Shown: piece after piece, positions 35,894-48,545 of the stretch
Layout of the letters: each line of letters starts with the position of its first letter
How positions within the stretch are numbered: the first letter of the stretch is position 1
NCBI GenBank assembly: GCA_003255065.1
Contig: QAOA01001448.1
Location: 762,825-826,824, forward strand
Length of the DNA: 64,000 bases
Direction: 5' to 3'
Origin: Cercis canadensis
Taxonomy: Eukaryota > Streptophyta > Magnoliopsida > Fabales > Fabaceae
The notes under the pieces: model-generated
The model's database searches: none
Told to the model about the DNA's origin: nothing
The model's input: the letters and a program-made list of their open reading frames with translations, nothing else
Made by a program: the position numbers and the translations under genes

Positions 35894-37006
35894 ATGGTCA
35901 TTATGGACTTCAAGGAAAAGGTAGGCTCTTATTCTAGAGTGAATTTATGAGCTTCCACTGTTGTATTTATTTTCTATTCTCTTGCACTTAATGATGCTAG
36001 TATACTTTCTGTTGATTCTGATACAGGAATCATCGCCTGGGGAATTGAGTGAGAACAATAAGTGCTGTACTGATTGCAAAACCACCAAGACCCCACTCTG
36101 GAGAGGAGGACCAGCTGGGCCAAAGGTGATCCCCACCACTCTCTCTCTCTCTCTCTCTACTGCAATATGGTTTAATTTTCACTTTTTGGTCGCTCTTTTT
36201 GCCTTTGTGGGTTTTGTTTGTTTTTACATGATTATACTCGGGTTGGTGCTTTCTTGATTTCATTTACCCTCTTTTGGGTTCGCAATTTTTCTTTCTTCAT
36301 GCAGATGGCCAACTACCCTGTAGATTTTAAATTAATTTCCCGGTCACTGATTGTGACAGTGCTTCAGTGGGTATCTTACAATTGCAAAATGCAAATAAAT
36401 TCTCCATGCCTTTTCTTTTTTGTTGGGAAATTCCGTTCCTTTTATTTTTAATATTCACTGGTTATGATCTTGCTTTTGTGCTTCGCTCATTTGCGTAAGT
36501 TGCTGTTTCAATGCTTTCTGGATCAGGATTTTGTATTGATTTACGGGTCCTTGTTGATGATCGTTTTATTTTCATACCTAATTGATTCCCTTTTTTGCGA
36601 TTTGGGTTATGTGAGTTTTATGAAGGGGCTGTTTTCTATGCAGAGCCTGTGCAACGCTTGCGGGATTAGATACCGAAAAAAAAGGGCTAGTGCTGTGGGA
36701 TTGAAGAAAGGAGAAGAAAGGAAAAGAGAGAGAGGAGGAAATGACAGTGGGAGCAGCAGCCCCAGGTGTAGTAGGAGAAGGAGCAGGACCACTGGCTCTG
36801 GCAAGGCGGTTGGTATTGGTGGGAGCGATTTGAGAATGAAGTTAATGGCATTGGGTGAGAAGGTTTTGTTGCAACGCCCAGCCTCTGTTGTGATGAAGAA
36901 ACACAAAAGGCGGAGCAAGTTAGGGGAGGAGGAACAAGCCGCCGTTTGTTTGATGGCACTCTCTTGCGGTTTTATTTTCGCTTCAAGGGTAACAAAACAA
37001 ACATAA
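35894..37006 (+). CDS. Short GATA-type zinc-finger transcription factor (class B-like), 3 exons, 162 aa
   Basis: Plant GATA factor related to the GATA15/16/17 group. Exons are 35894-35920, 36027-36125 and 36644-37006, in frame over 162 codons plus TAA. A second in-frame Met at 35903 would give 159 residues and begins the more family-like MDFKEK, so either start is possible. The single zinc finger is CTDC-(18 residues)-CNAC at residues 23-48, the C-X2-C-X18-C-X2-C form of plant GATA factors, followed by GIRYRKKRA. The intron splits the finger after GPAGPK, as in relatives. A basic, Ser/Arg-rich middle follows, and the protein has an EEEQAAVCLMALSCG motif near its C-terminus, as GATA15/16/17 relatives do. 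Here it is extended by about 11 residues (FIFASRVTKQT). No LLM or HAN domain is seen. It should act in the nucleus. Confidence 0.9.
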
Positions 37007-39651
37007 CATAACCCCCCTCTACCCTCTAATCAACTCACTCTTTGCTGCTGCTGCTGCCTCACCTTTTTTTTTTTTTTTTTCTAAATTTTAATTTTTTACA
37101 TTTATTTATTATGTAATGAAAAGGTGATATATACCCTTTGTTTATGTTATGGGGGTATTTCACATTGTCTTGAGTAATTTAGGAGCTAAAAAGTAAATTA
37201 GGGAGAAAGAAAACCAAAGCATAGGGAAGTGAAGATTTAGAGAGTGCCATTCCCTTTTTATATTTAGATTATATGGTAATGTTTTTAGTTAGTGTAAATA
37301 TTTCAGGAAATATGGGTAATTATTGTGTTATCTTCTTCTTCTTCTTCTATATTCCTTCTACTGTTGTTCTTTTTTTGGTGGAATTTTGTGTGTTTTTACT
37401 ATATTTTCTGTGATCTGCACCTCGGCCAAGTTTGTGTTTGGACTCAAATATTGCTAAATGTTTGTCAACATTGAGATTTGGATCATGGTTGGGCTGCCAT
37501 AAAAATGGAATGCAATCACTTTGGGGGTCCAAGTCCAAGAATGTTAGATTTGGGCTTTTTATTATTGGGTCCGTTATTTGAGTGGTGCTAATATGAAACA
37601 TAGGCCCCCCGTTTCAAGCAACTTAGCTGAAAGTACAATAATTAATCAAATTTAAGACCCTATAAAAGAAAAAATAATTAATCCAAGTTTCATGCTAAAA
37701 TAAACAAAATCAAAGTTGGGAGAGTTATATCTTGTTTGACCAACCATCTCAAGCAATAAACATGGATTGTTCAACCTAACGTGCCCAACCATCTCAAGCA
37801 AGGCATAATAATCGCACATGATGATGCTTCCCAATGACATTATTACCGTTAATCCTAAATCTATTTTTTCTCATGGTGTTATTACAATGAAAGTTCATAT
37901 TTTTAGCAGGAGATTAAGCTGTGAATCAATTAAGATTCAAATGCATAAGCTTATAAAATAAAAAAGCCCACATTTTATAAAAAGAAAAAAAGCAATTTGG
38001 ATGTATTTTTCTATTTTTTTTTTTTAATGATGATGGAGTTGAGTGGAGTAAAAGTGAAACCGAATTTCATACCAAAAAAAAAAAAAAGTGAAACCGAACC
38101 GGACAATGCGATCCGAACATTACGTTGTTCATCGGGGGACGATTTCTCCCCTTGTCCCGATATCTCTTCTCGCTCCAATGGTCAAGCTCTTTCTTCCTTC
38201 CACACTTCTCTTTCTCTCTCTGATATATAAGTAACTGGTGCTCGTTCTAATTCAAGCAAATGCTTTCTTTCGCAGTTGGAATTATAGCCAGAATCAGGTA
38301 AGTAATATTCTTTTCCTTTTCCTTCAAACTTGTTATTTGTTTCCTGGTTGCCCGAGAAAATTAGAAATGGTGGCATTTTCTGTAGACTCCAAATTTGAAT
38401 CTTATGTTTCGGTGAACTTGCTAGAGAGAAAGACTGGGAGAAAGGAAGGAAGCAGATCCAGAAACAGGAATTCAAATTTGCCTAATCCTTTGTCTCCTTA
38501 CTTCTGGGTAATCCTCTGTCTCCTTTATGAGTCTGTGCTAAGTAAAGGAAAAAAAAAATCTGTGCGAAGTATGCTTTTATTTCTTGCCCGTTGCTTTCCC
38601 TCAAGAGTCCGAATTTGCTCTCCCATTGTTGCGAGTGGTATCTCAGGAAAAGCTGGGATGCTATGGCGTTGGTGGGGGCGACTTTGTTAAATGATATATA
38701 GAGCCATTGAAAATTATTTCATGTTGCCCCCACATCCTTATACATAGATCCACCACTGCTCGTAATTGCGATTGAGCAACTTCGGATGGCTTTCCTATTA
38801 TTGCGCTGACCTTTTTTTTTTTTTTTAATTTAATTCCTTTAGCAAGTGTTTATCTTAACATGTTGATTTTCTGGTTAAGTTTCAAGTAGCGTTTCTATAT
38901 ATCTGGATAAATTTATATGCCTTGATTTTAACTTTATATCTTGTTCATTTTGCTGTCAGCCTATCATCATTGGACATAATGAAATCCTGACATTGTTGTG
39001 TGCTTGCTGGGAATGCATGGGGTTTGATTAAAAAAAAAATGCTTGGCTGTTACCTATGCTCATTCAACACAATACATAAGGCAGGCTGATGTGATTATGA
39101 TATTACATCACATAAACCGCCGTTTAAACGAATCAATTAAGTTGAAATATATGCTTTTACTTGATGCAATTTTAAGTTTTTCATTCATTATTTGCCGTGG
39201 AGTTAACTGTTATTGCAGTCATTGTGATTTATATGATGTAAAGACCTGACTGTTACCCTACCACACTAGCATTTAGGTACAATTTTGCTATCATTTCACC
39301 AGACCTGTAGTTTCCTAGTCTGGTGAACTTCTGTGAGGATATTGATAAGCCTGCAGAAGTTCGACCCTATCAAAGCATAGGTAACCTTGTTTGGTCTAAT
39401 GGTGAAATATCTTGTCTTTACTTCTTGATCGGGTGTAAATGGTGGTCCAGTCTAGCAATAGCAAAAAAAATTTCTTGTAATTTGGCATTTACTTCACTTA
39501 GACAACGAAGTTCTCCAATGCTGGGTTCTTCTTAAAAGGAGTGTGAATATGATACAATATTTTTATCTTCATTTCAGGTTGTTGCCACTGGCTCGTATGA
39601 TGAACAATTATTGATCGCATGATATTGTTTAGTTATAGTTACTGAATCCAG
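37007..39651. other. Spacer and 5' UTR of the DPD1 gene
   Basis: Bases 37007-38090 are intergenic, with a (CTT)n run near 37331, a poly-T tract near 37067, and CAACCATCTCAAGCAA present twice (about 37740 and 37787). From about 38100 the C/T-rich sequence begins the 5' UTR exon of the exonuclease gene (separate entry). Bases 38298-39577 are its probable 5' UTR intron. No separate gene is supported. Confidence 0.5.
38110..38297 (+). other. Probable 5' UTR exon of the DPD1 gene
   Basis: A strong donor, AATCAG/GTAAGTAA, at 38297/38298 and an acceptor ATTTCAG at 39577 predict a leader intron of 1280 bases ending 74 bases before the start codon. The transcription start is not fixed; the left boundary given is approximate. 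Confidence 0.45.
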
Positions 39652-42102
39652 ATGAAGACAGGATCTACTTTTTTTTCTTTATTGCAAGTACCTAGATGCA
39701 GAATACACAGTTTAGCTAATCATTGGGATGAATCTTTCCACAGTTTGAGTAAGATTTATGGAAATAATTCAAGCATTAGGCTGCTGGGTTCTAGAATTTA
39801 TGGGCTTCAGGGAGGACATGGTAAGAAGTGGACTCGAAGACTTGTTACTACAAAAACAGAAGGAAGTAACCAAACCACCCGGAGCCCCAAATCAAGAAGT
39901 ATCAAGCATGAAATTTTGAGTGAAACAGTTTTAACAAGTGCCATAGAAAATGTAAATAAAACACAACTAGGTCAATTCCAGGAAATTCAGTACTCTGACA
40001 TACAACAAGAACTTGCTCAGAATAAAGATTTGACCAGCTTACTCACTGTTATTGTTTTTGATACTGAGACCACTGGGTTCATGAGAAAGGGTGATCGGAT
40101 AATTGAGATTGCACTTCGAGATCTTCAGGGTGGTGAGAACAGCACTTTCCAGACTCTTATAAATCCTCAACGCTATGTCCTTAATTCACGTGTTCATGGT
40201 ATTACAAGTCAGATGGTCAACAAGCCCGATGTTCCTAGGTAAATCTTAATCTCTTTGGCTTCTACATATTTGGCGTCCCTTGGATTATGCTTAGCTTCAT
40301 AAAACAAAAGATTCCATTCTGTCTTTTCAGCACAACCTCATCTGTTGTGTGGAATTTTATGCGATTGATTTTCCCTGCCTCCCAGTAAAAAAAATTACAT
40401 AATGCATAAAAAATCTGTAAATTTAGGAGTGAGACATGTATGCATTTTTTTTTTTACTCTTTTTTCCCCCTTGGGGTTGTGGTATGATAGGTTCGCTTTC
40501 ACTTGTTTACTTGAAGAGTTATGAAATGATTTCGATTTTCAATTCTTATTCTGTCACCATGCATTTCCTCTTTTCTTATTTTATGCTTGAGGTAATTCTA
40601 TGTATAAAAAGAAAAATAAGTGGACTTACACCGACATTGGCCAGGGAGAAAGATTGCTTAAAATTAGCACTGCTTGTTTAGACTAGATAAGCAGAAGATC
40701 CAATCATTTCTCATTTATATTATAGGAAGAGACTTCACTTTGGGAGGATGTTTGGGTAGTTTAGTGGATCAGTGCGCATTTTTTAAGCCTTCCAATCCTT
40801 CATTTTCTTCCGCAAAGTGGGAGTAGAGTTATCCCTGAAGTGGTTGGTGCCTACTTGACGTGGGACAATTGGCTATCAGTAATAATATATGGGGTAAGTA
40901 GCATCTCAATAGTTTACCGTGTTGAAGTATGTCTAAAGAAATTGAATGGGTGAGAATCTATAGCTTAGACTGACAAGGCAATTAGGGAAGGAATGAAGAA
41001 GATTTTACTGACCATGAACTGTGGGTTAGATCAGGTACTATATGTACGTTTTATGTGATGAGTATATTTTAGGAAAGAATCAAGGAGGGGGTATTCACAT
41101 TTTGACATTTTAATTATATTCAAGCGTTTGTTGGGTGAACGCAAAAATTGACAAAGTTACAAGAACGTGTTATATTTTCTAAATAAAATATGAGGATGTG
41201 AGGATTAGTTCGTAGAAATATGGTACCTTATGATCAGTGTAGAAATATCGTGATAACATTTGTTGTTAATGGCAATAATATCTCAACATACAAATCCCAT
41301 CCATCCGCGGCTAAGAAATAACTGGTTTTGTTATTTTCCAATTAGAAAAGAAGTAGATGGCCGCATGTTTTGTTGTTTTGATGAAATAAAGGAAGATACA
41401 GCTAGATCTATTGGATTTAATGTTGTGTATCATATCAGCGGGAGAGTTGCTTAGTTACATACATATGAACAGTATTACCATAATGTTTCTATTTTCATTG
41501 TTGATTGATTATGTTTTTATGTTGGGGGTTGACATTATTAATTTATCAATGGGAAACCACTGAATGTTTTGGTGCTCTTCTGAATTTCCTGTAGGATGGA
41601 GGACCTGATTCCCATCTTAATGCAGTATGTTCGAAGCCGTGAGAAACCTGAAGGATATGTGTTATGGGTTGCTCATAATGCTCGCACTTTTGATGTACCT
41701 TTCCTCATTAATGAATTTAGTCGATGTTCTACAGAGATTCCCCCTAATTGGCTGTTTGTGGACACCCTTCCTTTGGCGCGTGAACTAATCAAGTCTAGAG
41801 GTCTCTCTTTCTCTCTATCTCTCCATCTCACTTTCTTGATAGTTGATGCCTAGGTATGAAAAAGCTTACCATTGCGTTTGTCAACAGGAACAAAACTTTC
41901 TTCCACATCCCTTCCCTCCATTGCTGAGCACTATAAAATTAAAGTGGATGGATCAGCTCACAGGGCCATGGTAGATGTGAACACATTGTCAATGATACTT
42001 CCAAAGTTGACCTTTGATCTGAAATTGACCAAGTCTGACCTTTTCGAAAGGTCTTTCAGACCAGATTTGATCAACTCTAAGAGGAAGAAGAATGCAGACT
42101 AG
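39652..42102 (+). CDS. DPD1: DEDDh exonuclease DPD1-like, organellar, 3 exons, 335 aa
   Basis: Homologue of DEFECTIVE IN POLLEN ORGANELLE DNA DEGRADATION1, a Mg-dependent exonuclease that degrades plastid and mitochondrial DNA. Exons are 39652-40238, 41595-41800 and 41888-42102, in phase over 335 codons plus TAG. Residues 1 to about 100 are Ser/Arg-rich and poorly conserved, consistent with an organelle transit peptide. The exonuclease domain runs from about 130 to 310 with all DEDDh residues visible: ExoI VFDTETTGF (Asp137, Glu139), ExoII HNARTFDVPFL (Asp), and ExoIII AHRAMVDVNTL (His and Asp). The C-terminus is basic (NSKRKKNAD). Organelle targeting and role are taken from the family. Intron 1 (40239-41594) contains a short open stretch near 41260 that is not coding. 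Confidence 0.93.
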
Positions 42103-42514
42103 ACTAGTTTCACCTCCGTTATTGATTGTATCAAAATTCATTTGTAGGATAGTTGAATCAAAGAGGGTACCAAAAGGGAAAAGATGGTTCACACTGAAAG
42201 CTAGGCTTTCCCAAAAAATTATCATTCTTCATTACATCAGCAATAATCTGGCGGGTAACTCGAGGACCTTGATGTTATTGTTTTGAAGACCAATTGGTGT
42301 GAGGATCATCATCAGCTTGTAACTGAAGGAGAAAAGTTTATAAATGTTAATTTATTACTTAATAAAATCTCTGATTTATCAAATCCACCGCCAAGACGAG
42401 TAGATTGATTTAAAAGATCCATAATTCCGAATACCCAAAAAAAAGAAAGAAAAAAAAAAGGATCAATAACTCCATTTTAAAACTCATTACGTAAAGATAA
42501 GCCTTGCATGAACT

Positions 42515-42588
42515 TGCTTTCGTTGAGAGTCGAACTCAAGACCTCCCGCTTACTAAACGGGTGCTCTAACCAACTGAGCTACGAAAGC
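42515..42588 (-). tRNA. tRNA-Thr (anticodon AGU), 74 nt, no intron
   Basis: Reverse complement folds as a full cloverleaf: acceptor GCTTTCG/CGAAAGC, D arm GCTC-AGTTGGTTA-GAGC, anticodon stem CCCGT/GCGGG with loop TTAGTAA (anticodon AGT in DNA), variable AGGTC, T arm TTGAG-TTCGACT-CTCAA, and discriminator A. The internal A box (TAGCTCAGTTGG) and B box (AGTTCGACT) are intact. AGU is a nuclear, not plastid, threonine anticodon. The 3' CCA is not encoded. The gene lies between the convergent ends of the DPD1 and SYP4 genes. Confidence 0.93.
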
Positions 42589-43416
42589 TAACCAAATAAA
42601 GTGCGAGTAAATTATAAAATCAAAATAATATGCATACCGCAAAACCAAAAAAACCAAAATGACCATGTGCTAGTCATATTAAAACCTAGAAATACGAAAA
42701 CCACGAGTGAGAAAAACTGAAACTTCTATTCAGCTAGTACTACGCATAGAGCTATGAGCCAATACTTATTCTCACCATTAACAAAAAACAGTATAAAATT
42801 CAGATGTATGAACTAGCTTACTCCTCCCAATCAAAAAGAATTAGACAAAGGATGTATCATGTATGAGAATGGTAACATGTTATTGGCTTGTGCAAAACCA
42901 AACATTCAATACATTTGTAAATGTCCATCAAGAATGCAAACTCAGTTCCAACGAAAACAAAAAAAAAAAAAAAATCGGGTCATTTTATTGCTTGAAATAT
43001 TCCATACAAAAAAAAAAAAAAAATCTCATCGCCTATATAAGTAAGCACGAGGGGAACCAAGACAGAATTGGTGGAGAAATTAAGGGGGGGAAAAAAAAAA
43101 AAAAGAACCCAACAAGAACGGGGGGGAAAATGGGACCAGGTTCCCCGGGCAAGCAATATAATAAAATAAATTAATACAGCCGCTCTATACATTTTGTGCC
43201 ATTTGTACCCTTTCGTCTCCAACTCCACCCGCAAAAGAATGTAAAGAATAAATATGGTCTCTTCTTTGAGTACATGTGGGTGCGGTAGTTAAAAAACTCC
43301 TTGGTCTGCTCTAAAACACACTGCATAACTATCTCCGAGCAGGTAACAGGTAGAGTCAGAGGAAAGGGTCACACCAATGAGAAGTAAGCAAAATCAAAAA
43401 AGAATATCCCCATGGA
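42589..43416. other. Convergent 3' flank of the SYP4 and DPD1 genes, poly-A rich
   Basis: Contains several A-runs (about 42958, 43009 and 43091) and G-runs; the right part, from about 43200, is probably the SYP4 3' UTR. No gene is seen. Confidence 0.5.
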
Positions 43417-46400
43417 TCACAAGATTATCTCCTTAAGGATTAAGAGAACCAACATAATGAAGCACATGATAACAAGCACCGTAGCGCACATTACCATCCC
43501 CCCTTTTTTTTGTGATCTCTCTGCCTGCATGTCCCATAAACCATATGATTATTAAAAAATGAGAAGTAAAAGGATAAGGAGAAGGAGATACAGAGGGAGA
43601 GAGGGAAGCTAGAAGAACTGAAATCAACAAGGGAAGTAGGACCTTCTGCAACTGTTTGAGGCCGTCCTCAACTGTGGTTGCAACATTCTGAATGTTGTAG
43701 TCTATTCTATCAACTATGGTTCCCTGTATATAGAGGATGTCAATATATAAAGATTTTTTACGGACAATAACAAAGTTGTGGACCCCTACACAATGAAGGT
43801 ATCTGCTGACCTGATCTATCACTAGTATTGATAAATCTTTCATAATTTGAGCAAGCTCGTTTACAGATTCCACAACCTATAGAAACAAATAATTAATCAT
43901 TTTTAGTCCTTCAAGATAACAGCATCAAGCAAATAAAAGTTACTATTAACAGTGAATGAGGAATTTTTGCTTGCCTGTTGGATCTCTTTTTCTCTCTCTG
44001 CTGTGAATGCTTCACTTTTTTTCAGCTTGGCCATCTGATGCTCATTAAATACCTAGGTACATATATTTTTTTTGTTTGATAGTGTCAGTGATCAACTGAG
44101 TTAATAATATTCAAACATCTATAAAAAGTTCAAAATTTTAAACAGGAAGAGAGCCCATAACGAGTGTGACCATTTGGGAGATATAATATGCCAACTAATG
44201 TTTCTAGTTAATAATTAGAATATTATGTACTTTGTCCTCCTGATATATGGGTGCAATCGCAATGCACCTTTCATGTGTCAATCTAAGCAAATTGCATCCC
44301 TAAAATAAGTTACAGTGTTGAAATGTACACCATGCCATTTAGATCAAAATTCTTACAAAATGGATGCCCACATGCATTCCATGAGACTCATTTAGACTTA
44401 ATAACCAGAAGTACACTTGCAGAGAATAGGAAAGGACAGATTCAGCCCAGATGAAATTAGGGGTAAGCGCTTAGCACACTTACCCCTTCCCTATTCTATA
44501 AATGACTAAATGATCTACATGAAGTACACACCATACACATTCTCTGTGCGGTAACATATGATTTAAACCATAGGGTGTAAATTGCAACACTGCAACTTAA
44601 TCCAGGGGGGTAATACGCTCAAACTGATACATAAAGGGACACATTGCAATTGGACCCCATAGATTACGGGACAGAGTGCAATTTCCCCCTAATAATTAGT
44701 CAAAAACAAGGATACGAATAAAAAATTTAGCCTCTAAAACTCCCTCAAATGAAAGAAATAAAAGGAAAAAAAAAAAAAANAAAAAAAAAAAAAGTAAAAA
44801 ACAACATACCATATTGTCTAAGTCATCATCTTCAAATGTGGATTTACTTCCATTTATGTTCATCTCTAAATCAACTCCATCTTGACCCTGCATCATAACA
44901 AAGTGATAACTGAAAAGCTATGAAACATAATCCTTAAGTTATTCGTGCTATATATAGTAATGAGTATAGGGATCATCTCCAGATGTGTGTGTGTGAGAGA
45001 GAGAGAGAGAGCAAAGGTGGTCAATGCAATTTCTGTAGTAGATTTATAATATTTCTTGATGACACGACCAAATGTACTTCCTCATCTGTTTAACTTTAAC
45101 TGAATAAAAGGAATATCATAAGATCTCTGGCTGATACTCAAATGATATTATGATAGTGGTAAGATATATTTAATGCAGTTTTTCTGTAAACTAACTTAGA
45201 AGTTAGAATGCATATAGAATTTTGTAAGCTAAAATTTATTGAGTTGAATTCCATGGCCATAATCTGTTTGGTTTATTAAATTCTAGCTAACAATAAATTG
45301 TGCAAATAAAAATGTGAGGAAAGGTTTTTCCTCACCTCTTTTTGCTGCCTGAGGCGCTTCAGATAAGTTGATTGTTTCTTTCGGAGCTCTACAGAGAGGT
45401 TCTGAAGGTCAGTAGCAAGAGAACGCTGCATAAACACACAAACATAAGAAAAGTTTAATCAGATTACAATCATTTGAAAGGTTGTAGACTCACACGAAAC
45501 ACGTATAAGTTTACACATTAAGATGAAACAAAGGAGAGTTAAGGCACTGTCGTAGACTCAAAATTCATGATCAAATGTCTCAGCCAGCTTTCAGGCTAGG
45601 GCAGTAAAGGGGGGAAATGAGTGAAGCATATCGGAGTAGCAGTGAACACAGGTCTCTTCCACCTCACATAGTCACATGGGTCAGAAAATCCAGGCATTGC
45701 CTAGCACTTTTCTCCAACAGCAACAAAAGAGAAAGGGGAAAGAGAAGGGATAATCATTACAAGGAAAATTTAGTATGTTGGAACAATCAAAGAAAGCTCA
45801 TAATTGATGTGCACTACCCCAATTACACAACTTGAGCAAGAGATATGAATTATTTAACAGAAACAAAACCACAAAGGATGACTTGTTTAGAAGTATGCTA
45901 ATTAAGGCACATGAAGAAAGATAGAGGTGCAGCTAATAAAAGAGGGGAAAGAAGAGCAGTGAATAGTCATCATGTGCTTTTTTCCAGATCCTCTCCTTTC
46001 GACAAGTTGTCTCAACAAGACCTTCTGATTCTAAAATGGCACACACAATCAGATCAAAATCATAATAAATTTGGGACAATATGTCAAACAAACTTGAAAT
46101 GATTCCCTTGACATATTTTGTCTTTTTCATAGTTGTTTATCTTCTCTCTTTGTGAGGACTTGTTTAGAGGAAATTGACACAGTTCTCCTCACAGCAGTAG
46201 GTAACAGAATACTGCACACTAAAAAGTTTCATGTTTGGTCATGAAGAGCGCATGGTCCATGGAGAATTCAAGTTAGATAAAAGAAGCCTTCTTATGGCCT
46301 AAAAGAAAAAGGCCATCTTCTTACATCTGTATCATGTGACAGTTTAGCAGTAATACCTGCACGTTTTTCCTCAAATTTGAATCCTCAGAAGGCCCAGCAG

Positions 46401-47668
46401 CAGAAAGTCTTTGCAATCTCCTTTCTGATCTCTTTATTAAATCGGTGATCTCATGTGTGAGAGTCTCAATCACACGTTGATCTTCTTTACCATCTCCAAA
46501 TGATGGCATTAAAGCCTTTGCGTGAGCCTTGGCTAACTCTGCCATTTTGGTGCGTGCACGTTGCACGTTTGCTGATATTTCTTCAGAAAAATCCACCCAT
46601 GCTGGAGGTAGTCCCACAGTGAGTGGACCCTTACTGTATCAATAAAAACAAGGAAGAACTTACCAACCCTAGAATAAATTGAAGCATCCATAGATGTCAA
46701 AAACAAAAAGAACTTGGGCGAGATTTTAAGATAAATGCCCAAATTTAGAAGAAATGCACTGCTTTCAATAGTCATTTCCTACACGCGTAGCACACAGAGA
46801 TTCTCCTCTAATAAACAAGAAGCGTTAAGATACTCTTCTGTTTATCAACTTCATTTTCATTAATTTTTTTTTTTTAAAAAAAGAAAACCCCCCAAGTAAA
46901 TTGACTTCATGATATAGATATATCCTAAAGTTCTCAGTGCTCCAATGCTATATTTCCTTCATTCATATACTCAACCAAAAATCTTTGCTACATGGTTTGA
47001 ACCTTCAATTACGTAAAGAAAAACTTATAGATCTGCAGCCACTAATAAAAAGTGGCAAGAACTTTACAACGCCTCCATCAGCAAACTCCAGTTAGATCTA
47101 CAAATCATATGCCGTTTGGGCAATTAGAGTTGTAAGGAGTAACAAAGTACGCTCCAAGGCAACAACCACAAAAAACTGATTATTTCATATCAGAGGCTAT
47201 TCAGTTGACAAAGCTGTCATCCAATGATTCTAGCACAACGAAATGTCGTAGACTTCCGATCAAATATTAGTTATAATGAATTCCTTATATCATCTTTTGA
47301 GACAAGGAGAAAAATGAAGTGAAGCAATAATGTGAGCACACCTAAATATCTCATTATACATACGAATCATTGGCAAGTAGAGATATTTTCAATCTGGGTA
47401 TTCCCACATTTGATCCAAATCTAATATAATAACATTCAGATTATATCTGTGTGCGAGGGATTCAGGGGCACCTTGAATTGCCAGGATCGTCGGTACTAAG
47501 CGGAGCGTAAGAGCGATTGGGATTGAGAAGTGAGGTGCTGACCATTTCGATGACGGGGCCACCAGCACCGCCGGCAGTGGTAGACGGCGAAGAGCTAGAG
47601 GGAGCCCGAATACTCTTCAAGCCATCTCTGTACTTTCTATACAGCAGAGTGCGATTCCTTGACGCCAT
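43417..47668 (-). CDS. SYP4-group syntaxin (Qa-SNARE of the trans-Golgi network), 8 exons, 324 aa
   Basis: Homologue of Arabidopsis SYP41/42/43 (yeast Tlg2), a tail-anchored Qa-SNARE for trans-Golgi and vacuolar trafficking. Exons (minus) are 47668-47472, 46633-46357, 45425-45336, 44887-44810, 44052-43975, 43876-43811, 43723-43643 and 43524-43417, in phase over 324 codons plus TGA. The family start MASRNRTLLYRKYRDGLKS is present, followed by the Habc region (about 70-190; GLPPAWVDFSEEI, HEITDLIKRSERRL). The SNARE motif runs from about 228 to 290, with the ionic-layer glutamine at Gln262 (LVIDQGTIVDRID). A C-terminal membrane anchor of about 22 residues follows (MVMCATVLVIMCFIMLVLLI), ending KEIIL. 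Intron 5 begins with GC instead of GT. Intron 4 carries a probable transposon and an assembly N. The exact SYP4 paralogue cannot be assigned. Confidence 0.95.
44219..44689. mobile_element. Probable DNA transposon insertion (about 471 bp) in SYP4 intron 4
   Basis: TAATAATTAG occurs on both sides (44209-44218 and 44690-44699), a 10-bp direct repeat close to the 9-10 bp target duplications of Mutator-like elements. The interior has inverted GTGCAAT/ATTGCAC type sequence near each end (about 44250 and 44675) and a hairpin GGGGTAAGCG...CTTACCCC near 44460. The flanking repeat is A/T-rich, so some chance of coincidence remains. Confidence 0.5.
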
Positions 47669-47850
47669 GCAGAGTTAAATTCAGATCCAAAAACAGAGTT
47701 TAGATCTGAAAGAATAGATAATGTTAGTATGATAATAAAGTCATGAAGAAGGGTTTGTCTTTCTCATAGTCAAACGAGAAAGGGAAGGAAAAAAATAAAA
47801 AAGGGAAATCAGTAAGAGGAACTCCTCCGGACAGAGGGACACTGAAGGAG

Positions 47851-47862
47851 GATCACGTGATC
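47851..47862. promoter_or_regulatory. 12-bp palindromic G-box upstream of SYP4
   Basis: GATCACGTGATC is a perfect palindrome centred on CACGTG, 183 bases upstream of the SYP4 start codon. CACGTG is the core bound by bHLH and bZIP factors. Regulatory role is inferred. Confidence 0.45.
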
Positions 47863-48545
47863 GGAGATGATGATGATGAATTGTACGGACGGCGAGTTAC
47901 GTGTCCTGCGAAATTGGAGCTGTTGGGGGGATTGGATTATATTGGAATTTGGAAATGAACAACAGTAATTTTTATTTTTTTTGGTTGGTAAGAAAGATGA
48001 AGATGTGCTTAACGAATTACAGACGTTGGGTACAGTTTGTCCAACTCCTTCTGCATAAGACCTTCCAAGCTTTTGTAAGATGGGTATTTTTTTAATAGCA
48101 TTTATTGGAAGTGTTTAAAATTAAATTATACATATTTAGTTAATTATTATGAAACTTTTTTTTTTTTTTAACGTTACAAATCCAATGGGGAGGAGTTGGA
48201 TGAGTAGAATGGGTTAAAGGACAACAAATGCATATCAGTATAGTTTCTATAATGTATTTATATCTATGTAGCACGGGTACGAGTTTAAACACCAGTATGA
48301 CATTTTAAAAAAAATAATAGTATGAATACGTCACGTCATATATATTAATTACATATATATATTAAATAAAATAAAAAATCTTAAAATTCTCTAAATATTA
48401 AAAATATCAACAATTAATTCTTAATAAATAAGTAATAATTAATAAGAAATTTTAAAAGAATTAGGGCTTTGTAATGTTGTAAAATCTGATTTTGGGAGAA
48501 GGAATAAGGAAATTTTGATTTCAGGGCATTCAAAAACGGCGTTGT

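Noticed and set aside
41260-41454. 64-codon frame in DPD1 intron 1
   Set aside because: Unrelated to the exonuclease, flanked by no splice sites that keep frame, and the exons on each side join correctly without it.
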